Source: Ignavibacteriales bacterium
Lineage (GTDB): Bacteria; Bacteroidota; Ignavibacteria; Ignavibacteriales; Melioribacteraceae
Direction of reading: 5' to 3'
Length of the DNA: 64,000 nt
Assembly: GCA_026390795.1 (NCBI GenBank)
Contig: JAPLFG010000003.1
Location: forward strand, 992,001-1,056,000
The notes under the pieces are model-generated. The model had not been told where the DNA came from, searched no databases, and saw only the letters and a list, made by a program, of their open reading frames with translations. This document shows positions 36,136-45,304 of the stretch, one piece after another. The position numbers and the translations under genes were made by a program. Each line of letters begins with the position of its first letter. The stretch's first letter is position 1.

Positions 36136-38598
36136 TTAAATTATTGATTGCGGATCGATATCAATTATCAATTTAACATCACGGTAGCGCGATTTCTGGT
36201 TGAATTCGATAAATGCATTCATAATTGCGTTGCGTAAAAATTTTCCGGAAGGATCAAATTTTCTAAGACTTTTAATTAGAATCTGAAACCGGTAGCTTCC
36301 TTTTAATTTGTAAATGATGGCTTCTGTAGGCGGAGTAATCTTCAACCCTTTTTCATGTTTTCTCAGATATTCAAAAAAATCTTTAGCCGCAGAGCGCACA
36401 CGTTCTTCTTTTTCATCTTTCAATTCAATCAGGCCGAGCCGTATAAACGGGGGATACTCGCCTTGTTCGCGCAGAGTAATTTCTTTTTCATAAAATCCCT
36501 TGTAATCATTCAATAAAACTTTTTGAAGAACAAAATGTTTTTGGTTCTGTGTCTGAATGATCACTTCCCCCTCTTTCTCACTTCTGCCGGAGCGACCGGA
36601 AACTTGTGTGAGAAGTTGAAATGTTCTTTCATCGGCTCGGAAGTCGGGAATCCACAAAGAAGTTTCTGCAGCAATAACTCCAACCAAAGTTACATTCGCA
36701 AAATCTAAACCTTTTGAAACCATCTGCGTTCCAACCAGAATATCAATCTCCCCTTTTCTAAAACTATTGAGAATTTCGCCAAGCTTTCCTTTTTTGTTTA
36801 TCGAATCGGAATCAATCCGTTCTATCTTTGCATTTGGAAAATAAAAATCAAGTTCATCCTCAACGCGCTGAGTGCCGGTTCCAAAAAATTTAAGACTAAG
36901 CGAACCGCAAGTAGGGCATGCCTTTGGAACGGGTTTAACAATCCCGCAATAGTGACACTGTAAAATATTTTTGTTAAGATGATGAACCATCGGAACGGAA
37001 CAATCCGGACATGTAATAACTTCACCGCAATCATTGCAGAAGACCTGTGTAGCAAATCCTCTCCGGTTTTGAAGTATTATAACACTTTCTTTTTTCTTCA
37101 AATGAATGCCGATTTCATCCAGCAATTCACGCGAGAAAATGCTTTCCATCCGTTTCTTTTTCTTTTCAATTGTAATATCAACAAGTTTTATTTTCGGAAG
37201 TTTTGCGTTATCAACTCGTTCATTGAGTTCAAGTAGATTGTATTTCCCGCTGAGCGCGTTAAACATACTCTCGACCGATGGTGTTGCTGAGCCAAGAAGT
37301 ACCGGACAGTTATTAAACTTTGCTAAAATTATTGCCGCATCGCGTGCATTATATTTTGGTACAATCTCCTGCTGTTTGTAGCTGGCGTCATGTTCCTCAT
37401 CCACAACAATCAATCCGATATTTTGAAGCGGCGCAAACAAAGCCGAACGTGGACCGATCACAACTTTAGATCTGCCTGCAATAATTCCACGCCACGAATC
37501 GTACCTTTCACCCAAAGACATCCTGCTGTGAAGAACCGCTGTGCCGTCACCGAAGTAATTAAAGAACCGTGAAGTGATTTGAGGAGTTAGGGAAATTTCC
37601 GGAACGAGAACTATAACACTCTTTCCATTCTCAACAACTTTTTTTGCGAGCTCTATATAAACTTGTGTCTTACCGCTCCCGGTGACACCATGAAGAAGGA
37701 ATGTCTCAAAAAGGTTTTTATCTATAGTTTGCCCCACCTGTTCTACAATCTTTTTTTGCGGATCTGTTAACTCAAAAGTTTTTGTTTCTTCTTTATAAGA
37801 ATCGGAATAAGTGCGCTCCACTTCTTTATCAAAAATTTCTAAAACATTTTTCTTCTCCAAACTACTTACAGTTGATGAAGCTGATTTTGTTTTCTTTAAA
37901 AGCTCACTCAATGAAACCGGTTCTTTCGCAGAAAGAAGTTCAAGAAGAAGAACAACTTGTTTAGGCGATTTCTTTTCGATCTCGGGCATCAATTCATAAA
38001 TTTCATCAGGTGATTTGGCAAGCTTAACAAATTTCACCTTCTTCACCTTAACTTTTGCAGACGTAATCTCATCCAGCACTGAAATTGCGCCGATCTTTTC
38101 AAAAGAGCGAAGCGATGAATAGATGTTTTTGTTTTTTACTTCTTTCTGCAATTGAGAGATACTATGAACTTCTTTTCGTGAAAGCGAGGTTAAAAGTTTT
38201 GCGCGCAGGGAAGTTTTTTTTCTCTCCTGATTTAAAAGTTTGAGGCAAAATTCTTTATCACTTACAACTCTTCGCTTAGACTCAATTTCGGTTCCGTAAG
38301 GAACGGAATTACGCAATGCCTCGCCAAGCGAGCTCAAATAGTAATCGGAAATCCATTCGTAAAATTTCAGCGCCATTTTATCAAAAATTGGGCTGGCATC
38401 AAGTACATCATTTATTGGTTTTATTTTTTCTTTTATATCGGTTGAATCGGAAGTGCCTACAACAAAACCGGTTAATACACGTTTGCCAAATGGTGCAACT
38501 ACGCGCACACCGATTTTGACCGAATCAATCAGTTCATCCGGAATGGAATAAGTGAACGTATTTCTGAATGGTAACGGAAAAACAACTTGACAATACAT
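36136..38598 (-). CDS. priA: Primosomal protein N' (replication restart helicase PriA)
   Basis: The 820-residue 3'-5' DNA helicase reloads DnaB at stalled forks. Seen are the N-terminal 3'-DNA-binding domain (VVFPLPFRNTFTYSIP), Walker A GVTGSGKT (about 304-311), the DEEHD Walker B box (about 398), the zinc domain with CNDCG, CPDC, CHYC and CPTCG (about 521-564), and helicase motifs VGTQMVSKGLDFANVTLVG and SGRSGR. The helicase core is complete and family length is normal. A heptamer repeat array begins 2 bp before the ATG, so no conventional ribosome site is present. Confidence 0.97.
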   Translation of the reverse strand: MYCQVVFPLPFRNTFTYSIPDELIDSVKIGVRVVAPFGKRVLTGFVVGTSDSTDIKEKIKPINDVLDASPIFDKMALKFYEWISDYYLSSLGEALRNSVPYGTEIESKRRVVSDKEFCLKLLNQERKKTSLRAKLLTSLSRKEVHSISQLQKEVKNKNIYSSLRSFEKIGAISVLDEITSAKVKVKKVKFVKLAKSPDEIYELMPEIEKKSPKQVVLLLELLSAKEPVSLSELLKKTKSASSTVSSLEKKNVLEIFDKEVERTYSDSYKEETKTFELTDPQKKIVEQVGQTIDKNLFETFLLHGVTGSGKTQVYIELAKKVVENGKSVIVLVPEISLTPQITSRFFNYFGDGTAVLHSRMSLGERYDSWRGIIAGRSKVVIGPRSALFAPLQNIGLIVVDEEHDASYKQQEIVPKYNARDAAIILAKFNNCPVLLGSATPSVESMFNALSGKYNLLELNERVDNAKLPKIKLVDITIEKKKKRMESIFSRELLDEIGIHLKKKESVIILQNRRGFATQVFCNDCGEVITCPDCSVPMVHHLNKNILQCHYCGIVKPVPKACPTCGSLSLKFFGTGTQRVEDELDFYFPNAKIERIDSDSINKKGKLGEILNSFRKGEIDILVGTQMVSKGLDFANVTLVGVIAAETSLWIPDFRADERTFQLLTQVSGRSGRSEKEGEVIIQTQNQKHFVLQKVLLNDYKGFYEKEITLREQGEYPPFIRLGLIELKDEKEERVRSAAKDFFEYLRKHEKGLKITPPTEAIIYKLKGSYRFQILIKSLRKFDPSGKFLRNAIMNAFIEFNQKSRYRDVKLIIDIDPQSII

Positions 38599-38600
38599 GT

Positions 38601-38635
38601 TTAGCTTATAGCTGTTAGTAATTAGCCATTAGCTT
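38601..38635. repeat. Heptamer repeat array upstream of priA
   Basis: Five 7-bp units read TTAGCTT, ATAGCTG, TTAGTAA, TTAGCCA, TTAGCTT. The array sits 2 bp before the priA ATG on the reverse strand. It belongs to the same 7-bp family as the arrays at 49904 and 56875. Confidence 0.7.
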
Positions 38636-38752
38636 AACTCTAATGACTTTGTTAATATAAAGAAAGCAGTGTTACATTGCATAAGAATGGGGATTGGATT
38701 AATTTTATTATGGTTTGTAAAAAATTATTATTGAGAAATATCTGAGTAAATA

Positions 38753-39172
38753 ATGAAAAAAATAATTTTACTTTTTACAGTTTCTATTTTATTGACAGCT
38801 TGTTCGAATAAAAGAGAAGACTTGGAACTCTTCAGCGCGGAATCTTTTGCTTATTCAATGGATTCCGGCTGGGAATTAAATGCAACTGTCCGCGCTAAGG
38901 GATTTGAACAGGATGAAAGCGGCGATAAGTTCACGGCAAAACTTTCGTACGTTGCAGACTTGGAAACACCCGATGGAAAACTGTTTAGAAAAATTTCGTC
39001 CGGCAATATTGATAAAACTTCCGCAGAAAAATTAATTGATCTCCCGATCGAGACTCAAATTAAACTTGATTCAACTTTTAAATTGGGCAATTACAAAATC
39101 ACTTTTTTTGTTAAGGATGAACTTACGGGAAGGAAAGCGTATCTATGGAGTTTCTTTGAATTATCTAAATAA
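38753..39172 (+). CDS. Small lipoprotein of unknown function
   Basis: The 139-residue protein has a lipoprotein signal peptide with lipobox LTAC (Cys about 17). The mature part is mainly beta (AKLSYVADLETPDG, FKLGNYKITFFVKDE) with many Lys and Asp, and suggests an immunoglobulin-like or chaperone-type fold. I do not recognise a family. It is transcribed away from priA across a 154-bp gap and ends at a clear terminator. It does not form an operon with any neighbour. Confidence 0.65.
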   Translation: MKKIILLFTVSILLTACSNKREDLELFSAESFAYSMDSGWELNATVRAKGFEQDESGDKFTAKLSYVADLETPDGKLFRKISSGNIDKTSAEKLIDLPIETQIKLDSTFKLGNYKITFFVKDELTGRKAYLWSFFELSK

Positions 39173-39176
39173 AAAA

Positions 39177-39202
39177 GGGCTTGTCAGTTCAAGCCCATTT
39201 TA
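39177..39202 (+). terminator. Intrinsic terminator
   Basis: GGGCTTG (39177-39183) and CAAGCCC (39190-39196) form a 7-bp stem with a 6-nt loop, followed by ATTTTAATT. It lies 4 bp after the lipoprotein stop codon. It can also serve the convergent gene ending at 39230. Confidence 0.75.
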
Positions 39203-39229
39203 ATTACATCTTATTAACAACTAAAAATT

Positions 39230-40096
39230 TTATTTTTTTATAGACTCACTCAATTTCAATTCAACTGTGTAATCAATCGGTTCAAAAGAATTACCAATGC
39301 CGCCCATACCCTGTCTCATTCCTGCATTTCCACCGCTTCCGCCGCGTCTTCCACCGGCACCGCCCCTTGGCTGCCTGGTTTCTCCTTCCGACATGTTTCT
39401 ATTGCCGCGCGTATTTTCAAACTTAAATTCTTCCGTTTCAAATTTAATTTTTACTTTTCCTCCCGGAAGAGTTTCAACAGCAAATGGAAATTGTGAATTC
39501 TTTTGCAGCGGTATCTTTAATTCATAAACAAATTGATTTGAATGATATCCCAATTTAACTTCAATTCCTTCATTGCTCAGGATCGGGAAAGCGGTTAGCG
39601 GGAATTTTTCTTTATCAACTATCTGAAATTCGTTCTGCTCCAAAATCATTTTGTTGATCATCTTCGCAAGCAAATCGCCCTGCTTCTCGCCCTGCATTCC
39701 TTCTCTATTCATTTCCGGAACAGGCGGTTCTTCAGATTGATCTAATGCCATTGGATAACGAATTCCAAATTCATTTTTGTCGCCGCTTTCCGGTACGAAC
39801 CAAATAATAAATCCGCCTCTTGCCATTAGCAGGAGCTTAGAGCGGTCATTAGTAGTCAAACAGAGGTATAAAAATTTATCATCGTTCTTGAAACCGAGAG
39901 AAAATTTCTTGTCTTTTATTGGCTCAATTTCTTTACTCCATTCTGAAGGATCCCCGTCAATCTTAATTTCTTTTTCAGACCGGGAGCTGTTCATTTGCAC
40001 ACCGGCGCTGCAGCCTCCAAGAATAATAATGATTAAAAAAAGTGCCGGGAATAGGAAAATAATAGTTTTGGTTTTGCTAATTGTTCCCACGTTCAA
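39230..40096 (-). CDS. Lipoprotein with DOMON/CBM9-like domain and Gly/Arg-rich linker
   Basis: The 288-residue protein has a lipobox (ILGGCSAG) and then IKIDGDPSEWSKEIEPI followed by FSLGFKNDDKFLYLCLTT. This is the typical entry of CBM9_1/DOMON-like domains of Bacteroidota (IDGxxxEW, then YLYxxxTxxD). A low-complexity Gly/Arg/Met-rich stretch (about 245-272, GGAGGRRGGSGGNAGM) lies before the last beta strands. It may bind carbohydrate or another ligand at the cell surface. A similar small exported gene lies 42 bp upstream on the same strand. The function is inferred from fold only. Confidence 0.65.
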   Translation of the reverse strand: MNVGTISKTKTIIFLFPALFLIIIILGGCSAGVQMNSSRSEKEIKIDGDPSEWSKEIEPIKDKKFSLGFKNDDKFLYLCLTTNDRSKLLLMARGGFIIWFVPESGDKNEFGIRYPMALDQSEEPPVPEMNREGMQGEKQGDLLAKMINKMILEQNEFQIVDKEKFPLTAFPILSNEGIEVKLGYHSNQFVYELKIPLQKNSQFPFAVETLPGGKVKIKFETEEFKFENTRGNRNMSEGETRQPRGGAGGRRGGSGGNAGMRQGMGGIGNSFEPIDYTVELKLSESIKK

Positions 40097-40138
40097 CTCT
40101 CGTCATATTTGGTTCAACCGATTTATAAAACAAATATC

Positions 40139-40507
40139 TTACTCTCCAATAGCCATCCAGGTTCCGCCGATTAAATTAATTTTTGTTCCGCCCCATGTTT
40201 TTATTTCCAGCGTAAATCCGGCTTTATGCGCAGAAGAAACTTTTACATCGTAACGAGTATTGATATTTGTATCTGCATCGAACCGGGTTATGCTAAAACT
40301 AATTTCCGGCTTTACAGTGAAAGGCTTTGGGAAGGTAACATTAAGCAGTAAGGTTCTTTCCATTTCGCCGCCGGCAGCAAGTGTATAATTCGAAATAGTT
40401 TTATCAGCGTTCCAAACACCTGTTTGAACTTTCATTTGTCCGTTTGAAGTTGCCGCTGTTAATAATAGCATGATGGAAAGCGCTAAAACAAAAGATAATT
40501 TTCTCAT
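40139..40507 (-). CDS. Exported H-type lectin-like protein
   Basis: From the ATG at 40507 (AAGGAG 8 nt upstream) the protein has 122 residues. It has a signal peptide ending TSNGQ, then one domain with FPKPFTVKPEISFSITRFDA, then YDVKVSSAHKAGFTLEIKTW and TWMAIG at the end. This order (F..PF..xP, V.V, GF, W.A.G) fits the H-type lectin/discoidin C-terminal domain (PF09458), which binds sugars as trimers. The longer frame to 40543 has no signal for a start. The sugar specificity is unknown. Confidence 0.72.
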   Translation of the reverse strand: MRKLSFVLALSIMLLLTAATSNGQMKVQTGVWNADKTISNYTLAAGGEMERTLLLNVTFPKPFTVKPEISFSITRFDADTNINTRYDVKVSSAHKAGFTLEIKTWGGTKINLIGGTWMAIGE

Positions 40508-40588
40508 TACACTTCTCCTTCTTGTTTGAAATGAATTAATCAAGAGTTTAGATTTATTTTGTTTGGTGCTTAGAATCTAAAACCGCAA

Positions 40589-42112
40589 CTATTCCAAACT
40601 GCCGACTTCTTTTTCAACCTCTTCCAATATTTCACAGCTTTTTACAACTTCTTTCATTCTTGTATGATCTGGAAAAAGAGGGCGGTCAACATCAAGATGA
40701 TCTACATATTTTCTAACAACTTGTTTTGCTTTTGCAACACCTTTTCCGTTTGTGAATTCTCTAAAATCTAGTGCTTGAGCCGCGGCGATAAATTCTATTC
40801 CCAGAATGCCGTACGCGTTATCAACAATTTGACCATTCTTAATTGCAGTGTTCATTCCCATCGAAACAAAATCTTCCTGATCTGCCGCAGCAGGTATTGA
40901 TTGAACTGAAGCTGGAACAGATAAAATTCTTTGCTCAACGATTAATGTATCGGCAGTGTATTGGCTCAGCATCAATCCGGAAAACATTCCGGCACCCTTT
41001 GTTAAAAATGCAGGTAATCCAATACTTAAAGCGGGATTCAATAAACGGTTCAATCTGCGTTCGGATAGAACGCTAACCATCGTTACTGCTGCGCTGATCA
41101 TATCCATCGGCAATGAAACCGGTGTACCTTGAAAGTTTGCGCCTGTAAGCGTGAGTTTGTGTTCCGGCATAAAAATGGGATTATCACCGACACCATTCAA
41201 TTCAATTTCAACCTGACTTTTTGCATATGCAACAGCATCATGAGCCGCCCCGATAACCTGCGGAGATGAACGCATTGAATATGCATCTTGAACTTTAGAT
41301 TTCAGTTTACCTGTTTGAAGATCGCCCCCGTTAACGCATTTCATAATTGCTTTAGCACTTCGAACCGCGCCTTTAAATCCTCGTACTTCATGAAGACGGG
41401 TATCGTACGGTTTTAAATTTGCGAATAATGCTTCGAGAGTCATTGCGCAGGCAATCTCCGCTTGCTTCAGCCAGCGGTTAATATCATAAAGATGGATTGC
41501 GCTCATTGCCGTAAGAAGATTTGAACCGTTAATCGTACCAAGTCCGTCACGAGCTTCGAGACCGGGAATTTTAATTCCTGCTCTTTCGAAAGCAACTTTA
41601 CCGGGTAATTTTTCTCCTTTGAAAAATGCCTCTCCTTCTCCCATAAGCAGTAATGCGATTTGACTCATCGGCGCTAAATCCCCGCAAGCTCCGACTGAAC
41701 CTTTCTGACATACGAAAGGTGTAACACCTTTATTCAGCATTTCAATTAGAGTCAAAGTTATTTCCGGACGGATGCCGGACATTCCATGTGCGTGAACATT
41801 TATACGTCCCGCCATCGCGCCGCGCACATATTCAATCGGCGCGGGATCGCCTATTCCGGCAGCATGATTATAGATCAAGTACTTTTGAAATTCTTTTACT
41901 TGTTCATCATTCAATACAACTTCGGAAAATTCACCGATGCCGGTGTTAACTCCATACATAATTTCATGAGCATTAATTTTTTCTTCAAGCATCGCGCGGC
42001 AAGCTTTAATTCTTTGAAGTGCTTCGGGTGCTAATTCTACTTTTTCATTGTGACGGGCAATTGCAACTACTTTTTCAACCGTGAGATTTGAGCCATTAAG
42101 AACAACTGACAT
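40589..42112 (-). CDS. MIO-type aromatic amino-acid ammonia-lyase/aminomutase paralogue with A-C-G triad
   Basis: The ATG at 42112 has GGAGGA 7 nt upstream; the product has 507 residues. It is of the histidine/phenylalanine ammonia-lyase family, which uses the methylidene-imidazolone (MIO) cofactor formed from a Ser in an Ala-Ser-Gly triad. Catalytic Y53 (MYGVNTG) and H83 (YNHAAG) are present. The triad, however, is A142-C143-G144 (KGSVGACGDLAP), with Cys for Ser. The later segments TGANFQGTP and ADQEDFVSM replace the GGNFHxxP and NQEDHxSM of true histidine ammonia-lyases, so the substrate may not be histidine. Cys at this position is known in a clade of such enzymes and can still build MIO. 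Substrate unproven. Confidence 0.8.
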   Translation of the reverse strand: MSVVLNGSNLTVEKVVAIARHNEKVELAPEALQRIKACRAMLEEKINAHEIMYGVNTGIGEFSEVVLNDEQVKEFQKYLIYNHAAGIGDPAPIEYVRGAMAGRINVHAHGMSGIRPEITLTLIEMLNKGVTPFVCQKGSVGACGDLAPMSQIALLLMGEGEAFFKGEKLPGKVAFERAGIKIPGLEARDGLGTINGSNLLTAMSAIHLYDINRWLKQAEIACAMTLEALFANLKPYDTRLHEVRGFKGAVRSAKAIMKCVNGGDLQTGKLKSKVQDAYSMRSSPQVIGAAHDAVAYAKSQVEIELNGVGDNPIFMPEHKLTLTGANFQGTPVSLPMDMISAAVTMVSVLSERRLNRLLNPALSIGLPAFLTKGAGMFSGLMLSQYTADTLIVEQRILSVPASVQSIPAAADQEDFVSMGMNTAIKNGQIVDNAYGILGIEFIAAAQALDFREFTNGKGVAKAKQVVRKYVDHLDVDRPLFPDHTRMKEVVKSCEILEEVEKEVGSLE

Positions 42113-42247
42113 AATTTTTCCTCCGTAATGTGGAAATCGACTAATCAAACTTAAGAAGAGTTTATTAAAAAGTGATTAAGAATATTTTGTATGTTCGGTG
42201 GTAAAATATCGGTTAAATTTTGTCTAATCTTTAAAAGAGAAAATACG

Positions 42248-42424
42248 ATGGACCTTTACACACTTGTTTTTATTTTTGTAACAATCTTGATTCTGATCGG
42301 ACTAGGATTATTCGGTTTGCTGATCATGAAAATTGATAAGTGGATCGACCATAAGGAAAGAGTTGGAAAGCAAAGTATCTATAAAGCAAAGAAGGAAGGA
42401 AGCAAAGAAGGAAAGATCAGTTGA
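42248..42424 (+). CDS. Small single-helix membrane protein
   Basis: This 58-residue frame starts at the ATG at 42248, with AGAG and A-rich sequence before it. It has one long hydrophobic helix (LYTLVFIFVTILILIGLGLFGLLI, about 3-26) and a basic tail rich in Lys (HKERVGKQSIYKAKKEGSKEGK). It is divergent from the A-C-G lyase and convergent with the S-S-G lyase. A longer in-frame start at 42191 is less likely. No family is known to me; a real gene is plausible because of the clean composition. Confidence 0.5.
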   Translation: MDLYTLVFIFVTILILIGLGLFGLLIMKIDKWIDHKERVGKQSIYKAKKEGSKEGKIS

Positions 42425-42440
42425 TGAACGATTTGTTAGA

Positions 42441-43997
42441 CTAAATTAACTTCACACTTGCTTCAACATTTTTTAAAATCTCTTCTTCCTTTACTAACTT
42501 CAATACTTTTTGAATATCCTTATAAATTATTCGATCATGATTAAGCGGGGCTACTTTTTTTCTTATCGATTTATAAGCCAATGCAGTTCCAATTCCGCAT
42601 TTTAACGGTTTTAAAAATTCCACTCCCTGTGCGGCAGCCATTAATTCTATTGCAATAACTGTCTGAACATTTTTTAAAATTTGAAAACATTTCCTCGCGG
42701 CAATAGATCCCATTGAATTATGATCTTCTTGATTTGCCGATGTTGGAATTGAATCAACACTTGCCGGATGAGCAAGAACTTTATTTTCGGAAACCAGCGA
42801 TGCTGCAGTGTATTGCGCAATCATTAAACCGGAATTTAATCCTCCATGCTTTGTGAGAAACCTTGGAAGTTGACTCAACGAACCGTTTACCATTCTTTCA
42901 ATTCTTCTTTCGGAAACATTCGCCAATTCTGAAAGAGCGATTCCCATAAAATCCATTGCAAGAGCCATCGGCTGCCCGTGAAAATTTCCTCCCTCAAGAT
43001 GATCTCCTTCTTCGGGAAAAATTAGCGGATTGTCATTAACCGAATTTATTTCGATCTCTACAAGTGAAGAGACATAATTAATTGTATCACGTGATGCACC
43101 GTGAATCTGCGGGATACACCGTATCGAGTATGAATCTTGAACACGAGAATCATCTTCGATATGCGACTTACGGATTTCGCTTCCCTTCAACAAGTTCAAT
43201 AAATTTTTAGCAGTCGCGATTTGTCCGTTATATGGTCTGAGTTTGTGAATTCGCGGATCGTAAGCTTTGTCTGTTCCCCTTAGAGCTTCATGTGCCAACG
43301 CAGCCGAGATATCTGCCATCTTAATTAATTTGTTAGATTGAATACAAATCCATGATGCGAATGCAGTCATCATTTGTGTGCCGTTAATCAGAGCAAGACC
43401 TTCTTTTGCCGCGAGTCTTACACCGTTCATTTTATATTTTTTGAAAGCAGAATTAGCAGAAATTATTTTTGAAGTGCCGGATTTTTCATCCAGAACATTT
43501 TTAATCAACTGCACTTCGCCGTCACCCATCATTGCAAGCACAAGATGGGAGAGCGGTGCAAGATCTCCGCTCGATCCAACCGACCCCTGAGATGGAATTA
43601 CAGGAATAATATTGTTATTAATCATCTTTATTAAATGTTCAAGAGATGATAGACGTATTCCCGAATTCCCGCGGGCGAGCGCATTCACTCTAAGAAGCAT
43701 CATTATTTTCACAATCAAAGGGGGAAGATTATCGCCTACTCCGGCAGAGTGGCTAATAATTAAATTCCGCTGAAGTGTTTCAGTATCTTCTTCGGATATC
43801 TTTACATTCGCAAATTCCCCGAACCCGGTTGTAACACCGTAAATGACTTTCTTTTCCTTGATCCACTTCTCAACTAAGGCGCGCGATCTATTAATTTTCT
43901 TCACAGCATCGGAGGAGAGAACAACTTGCTGATCCTCTTTTATAAACTTTTCTATTTTATCGAGAGTTAATGATTTACCATCAAGTACCAGTTTCAA
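42441..43997 (-). CDS. hutH: Histidine ammonia-lyase-like MIO enzyme with S-S-G triad, TTG start
   Basis: A 518-residue enzyme of the MIO lyase family, most like histidine ammonia-lyase (histidine to urocanate and ammonia). It has Y53 (IYGVTTGFG), H83 (ISHSAG), DNPLIFPEEG, GGNFHGQPMA and SANQEDHNSM, the last being the histidine-type motif. The MIO triad is S142-S143-G144 (QGSVGSSGDLAP), so the first residue is Ser, not Ala. The start is TTG, overlapping the hflX stop (TTGA), with GAGG 8 nt upstream. hutU, hutI or hutG are absent from the window. Function is probable, not proven, since the neighbouring paralogue is divergent. Confidence 0.85.
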   Translation of the reverse strand: MKLVLDGKSLTLDKIEKFIKEDQQVVLSSDAVKKINRSRALVEKWIKEKKVIYGVTTGFGEFANVKISEEDTETLQRNLIISHSAGVGDNLPPLIVKIMMLLRVNALARGNSGIRLSSLEHLIKMINNNIIPVIPSQGSVGSSGDLAPLSHLVLAMMGDGEVQLIKNVLDEKSGTSKIISANSAFKKYKMNGVRLAAKEGLALINGTQMMTAFASWICIQSNKLIKMADISAALAHEALRGTDKAYDPRIHKLRPYNGQIATAKNLLNLLKGSEIRKSHIEDDSRVQDSYSIRCIPQIHGASRDTINYVSSLVEIEINSVNDNPLIFPEEGDHLEGGNFHGQPMALAMDFMGIALSELANVSERRIERMVNGSLSQLPRFLTKHGGLNSGLMIAQYTAASLVSENKVLAHPASVDSIPTSANQEDHNSMGSIAARKCFQILKNVQTVIAIELMAAAQGVEFLKPLKCGIGTALAYKSIRKKVAPLNHDRIIYKDIQKVLKLVKEEEILKNVEASVKLI

Positions 43998-45280
43998 TTT
44001 TTATCCTCACCTTTCGTTCGTGCTTTTAACATTCCTTGAATTTTATTATGAGCCGATGCATTTGCCCTGTAAGTAATGACAATTTTATCTTCTTCATATT
44101 CTACTGAAAGAATTTCCGCATGAGCATAGAGCTGAGAGACAAGTTTTGATTCGTGCGGTTTTAATTCAATTGTGCTCTCTACAAAATTTTGCTCATAAAT
44201 ATCGAGCATCATTTTTCTCAAATTACCGATATTCATTCCCCGTTCGGCGGAAATTAAAATTCCGTCCTTAAACTGCTGGGAAATATAATCCATACGGTTC
44301 TTGTCTTTAAGCGCATCAACTTTATTGAAAATTTTTATTTGGATTTTTTTATTACTGTCCAATTCTTCAAGCGTAGATTCGACAACTCTAATGTGATCTT
44401 CGAAATAATCATTTGAGACATCTATTACGTGAAGAATTACATCAGCATCTTTAACAACGTTAAGAGTTGTCTTAAACGATGCAACGAGGTGATGAGGAAG
44501 CTTGCGTATAAATCCCACCGTATCGCTCAGCAAAATCTTTTTATTTTTTTCAATCTCGAATGCGCGTGTTGTTGAATCTAATGTCGCGAACAATTTGTCC
44601 TCCGCAAGAACGCCTGCTTCGGTAAGCCGGTTTAATAAAGTCGATTTACCCGCATTTGTATATCCAACCAAACATGCCGTAACAAATTCTTTTCTTCCCG
44701 CACTTTTTGTTTCCTGATGAGCTTCAATCTTTTTAAGATTCTCTTTCAGTTTGCTTATTCGTGTGCGGATAATTCTTCTGTCGGTTTCGATCTGTGTTTC
44801 ACCAGGACCTTTAGTGCCAATGCCGCCGTACTGCTTCGATAAGTGAGTCCAAGCGCGGCTTAGGCGAGGCAGCATGTATTGAAGTTGTGCAAGTTCAACT
44901 TGTGTTTTTGCTTCGCGTGTTTTTGCGTGGGATGCAAATATGTCAAGAATCAAACCGCTCCGGTCCAAAATTTTTCTTTCTAAAACTTTTTCAAGATTAC
45001 GGATTTGCGTTGGATTCAGATCATCGTCAAAAATCACAAGTTGTATATCATTTAATTCGATCAGCTGCTGTATTTCTTCTGCTTTTCCTTTGCCGATAAA
45101 TGTTGCCGGGTCAGGTCTATGACGGTCTTGTGTAATTTTAAATATCACATCGGCCCCGGCTGTATCAGCAAGCAATTCCAATTCACCGAGATGCTCATTT
45201 ACCTGATCTTTTGAATAATCCCCGGTAACTACGGCCACGAGTATTGCACGTTCTTTTTTTCTGTTGATGATGTCTATCAT
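43994..45280 (-). CDS. hflX: GTPase HflX
   Basis: The 428-residue ribosome-associated GTPase splits stalled or heat-stressed ribosomes. It has the N-terminal glycine-rich HflX domain (DVIFKITQDRHRPDPATFIGKGK, QYMLPRLSRAWTHLSKQYGGIGTKGPGETQ) and the G-domain boxes G1 GYTNAGKST (about 204-212), G3 DTVGFIRKLP and G4 NKVD. Its end overlaps the TTG of the ammonia-lyase gene by 4 bp and the upstream gene ends 25 bp before it, so it lies in a run of same-strand genes without an obvious common function. Confidence 0.95.
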   Translation of the reverse strand: MIDIINRKKERAILVAVVTGDYSKDQVNEHLGELELLADTAGADVIFKITQDRHRPDPATFIGKGKAEEIQQLIELNDIQLVIFDDDLNPTQIRNLEKVLERKILDRSGLILDIFASHAKTREAKTQVELAQLQYMLPRLSRAWTHLSKQYGGIGTKGPGETQIETDRRIIRTRISKLKENLKKIEAHQETKSAGRKEFVTACLVGYTNAGKSTLLNRLTEAGVLAEDKLFATLDSTTRAFEIEKNKKILLSDTVGFIRKLPHHLVASFKTTLNVVKDADVILHVIDVSNDYFEDHIRVVESTLEELDSNKKIQIKIFNKVDALKDKNRMDYISQQFKDGILISAERGMNIGNLRKMMLDIYEQNFVESTIELKPHESKLVSQLYAHAEILSVEYEEDKIVITYRANASAHNKIQGMLKARTKGEDKN

Positions 45281-45304
45281 TACTTAAGATCCGTTTCCTT
45301 ATAA

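Noticed and set aside
40589-42112. Cys at the MIO triad taken as proof of an inactive enzyme
   Set aside because: A-C-G triads occur in a known clade of ammonia-lyases and Cys can replace Ser in MIO formation; other catalytic residues are intact.
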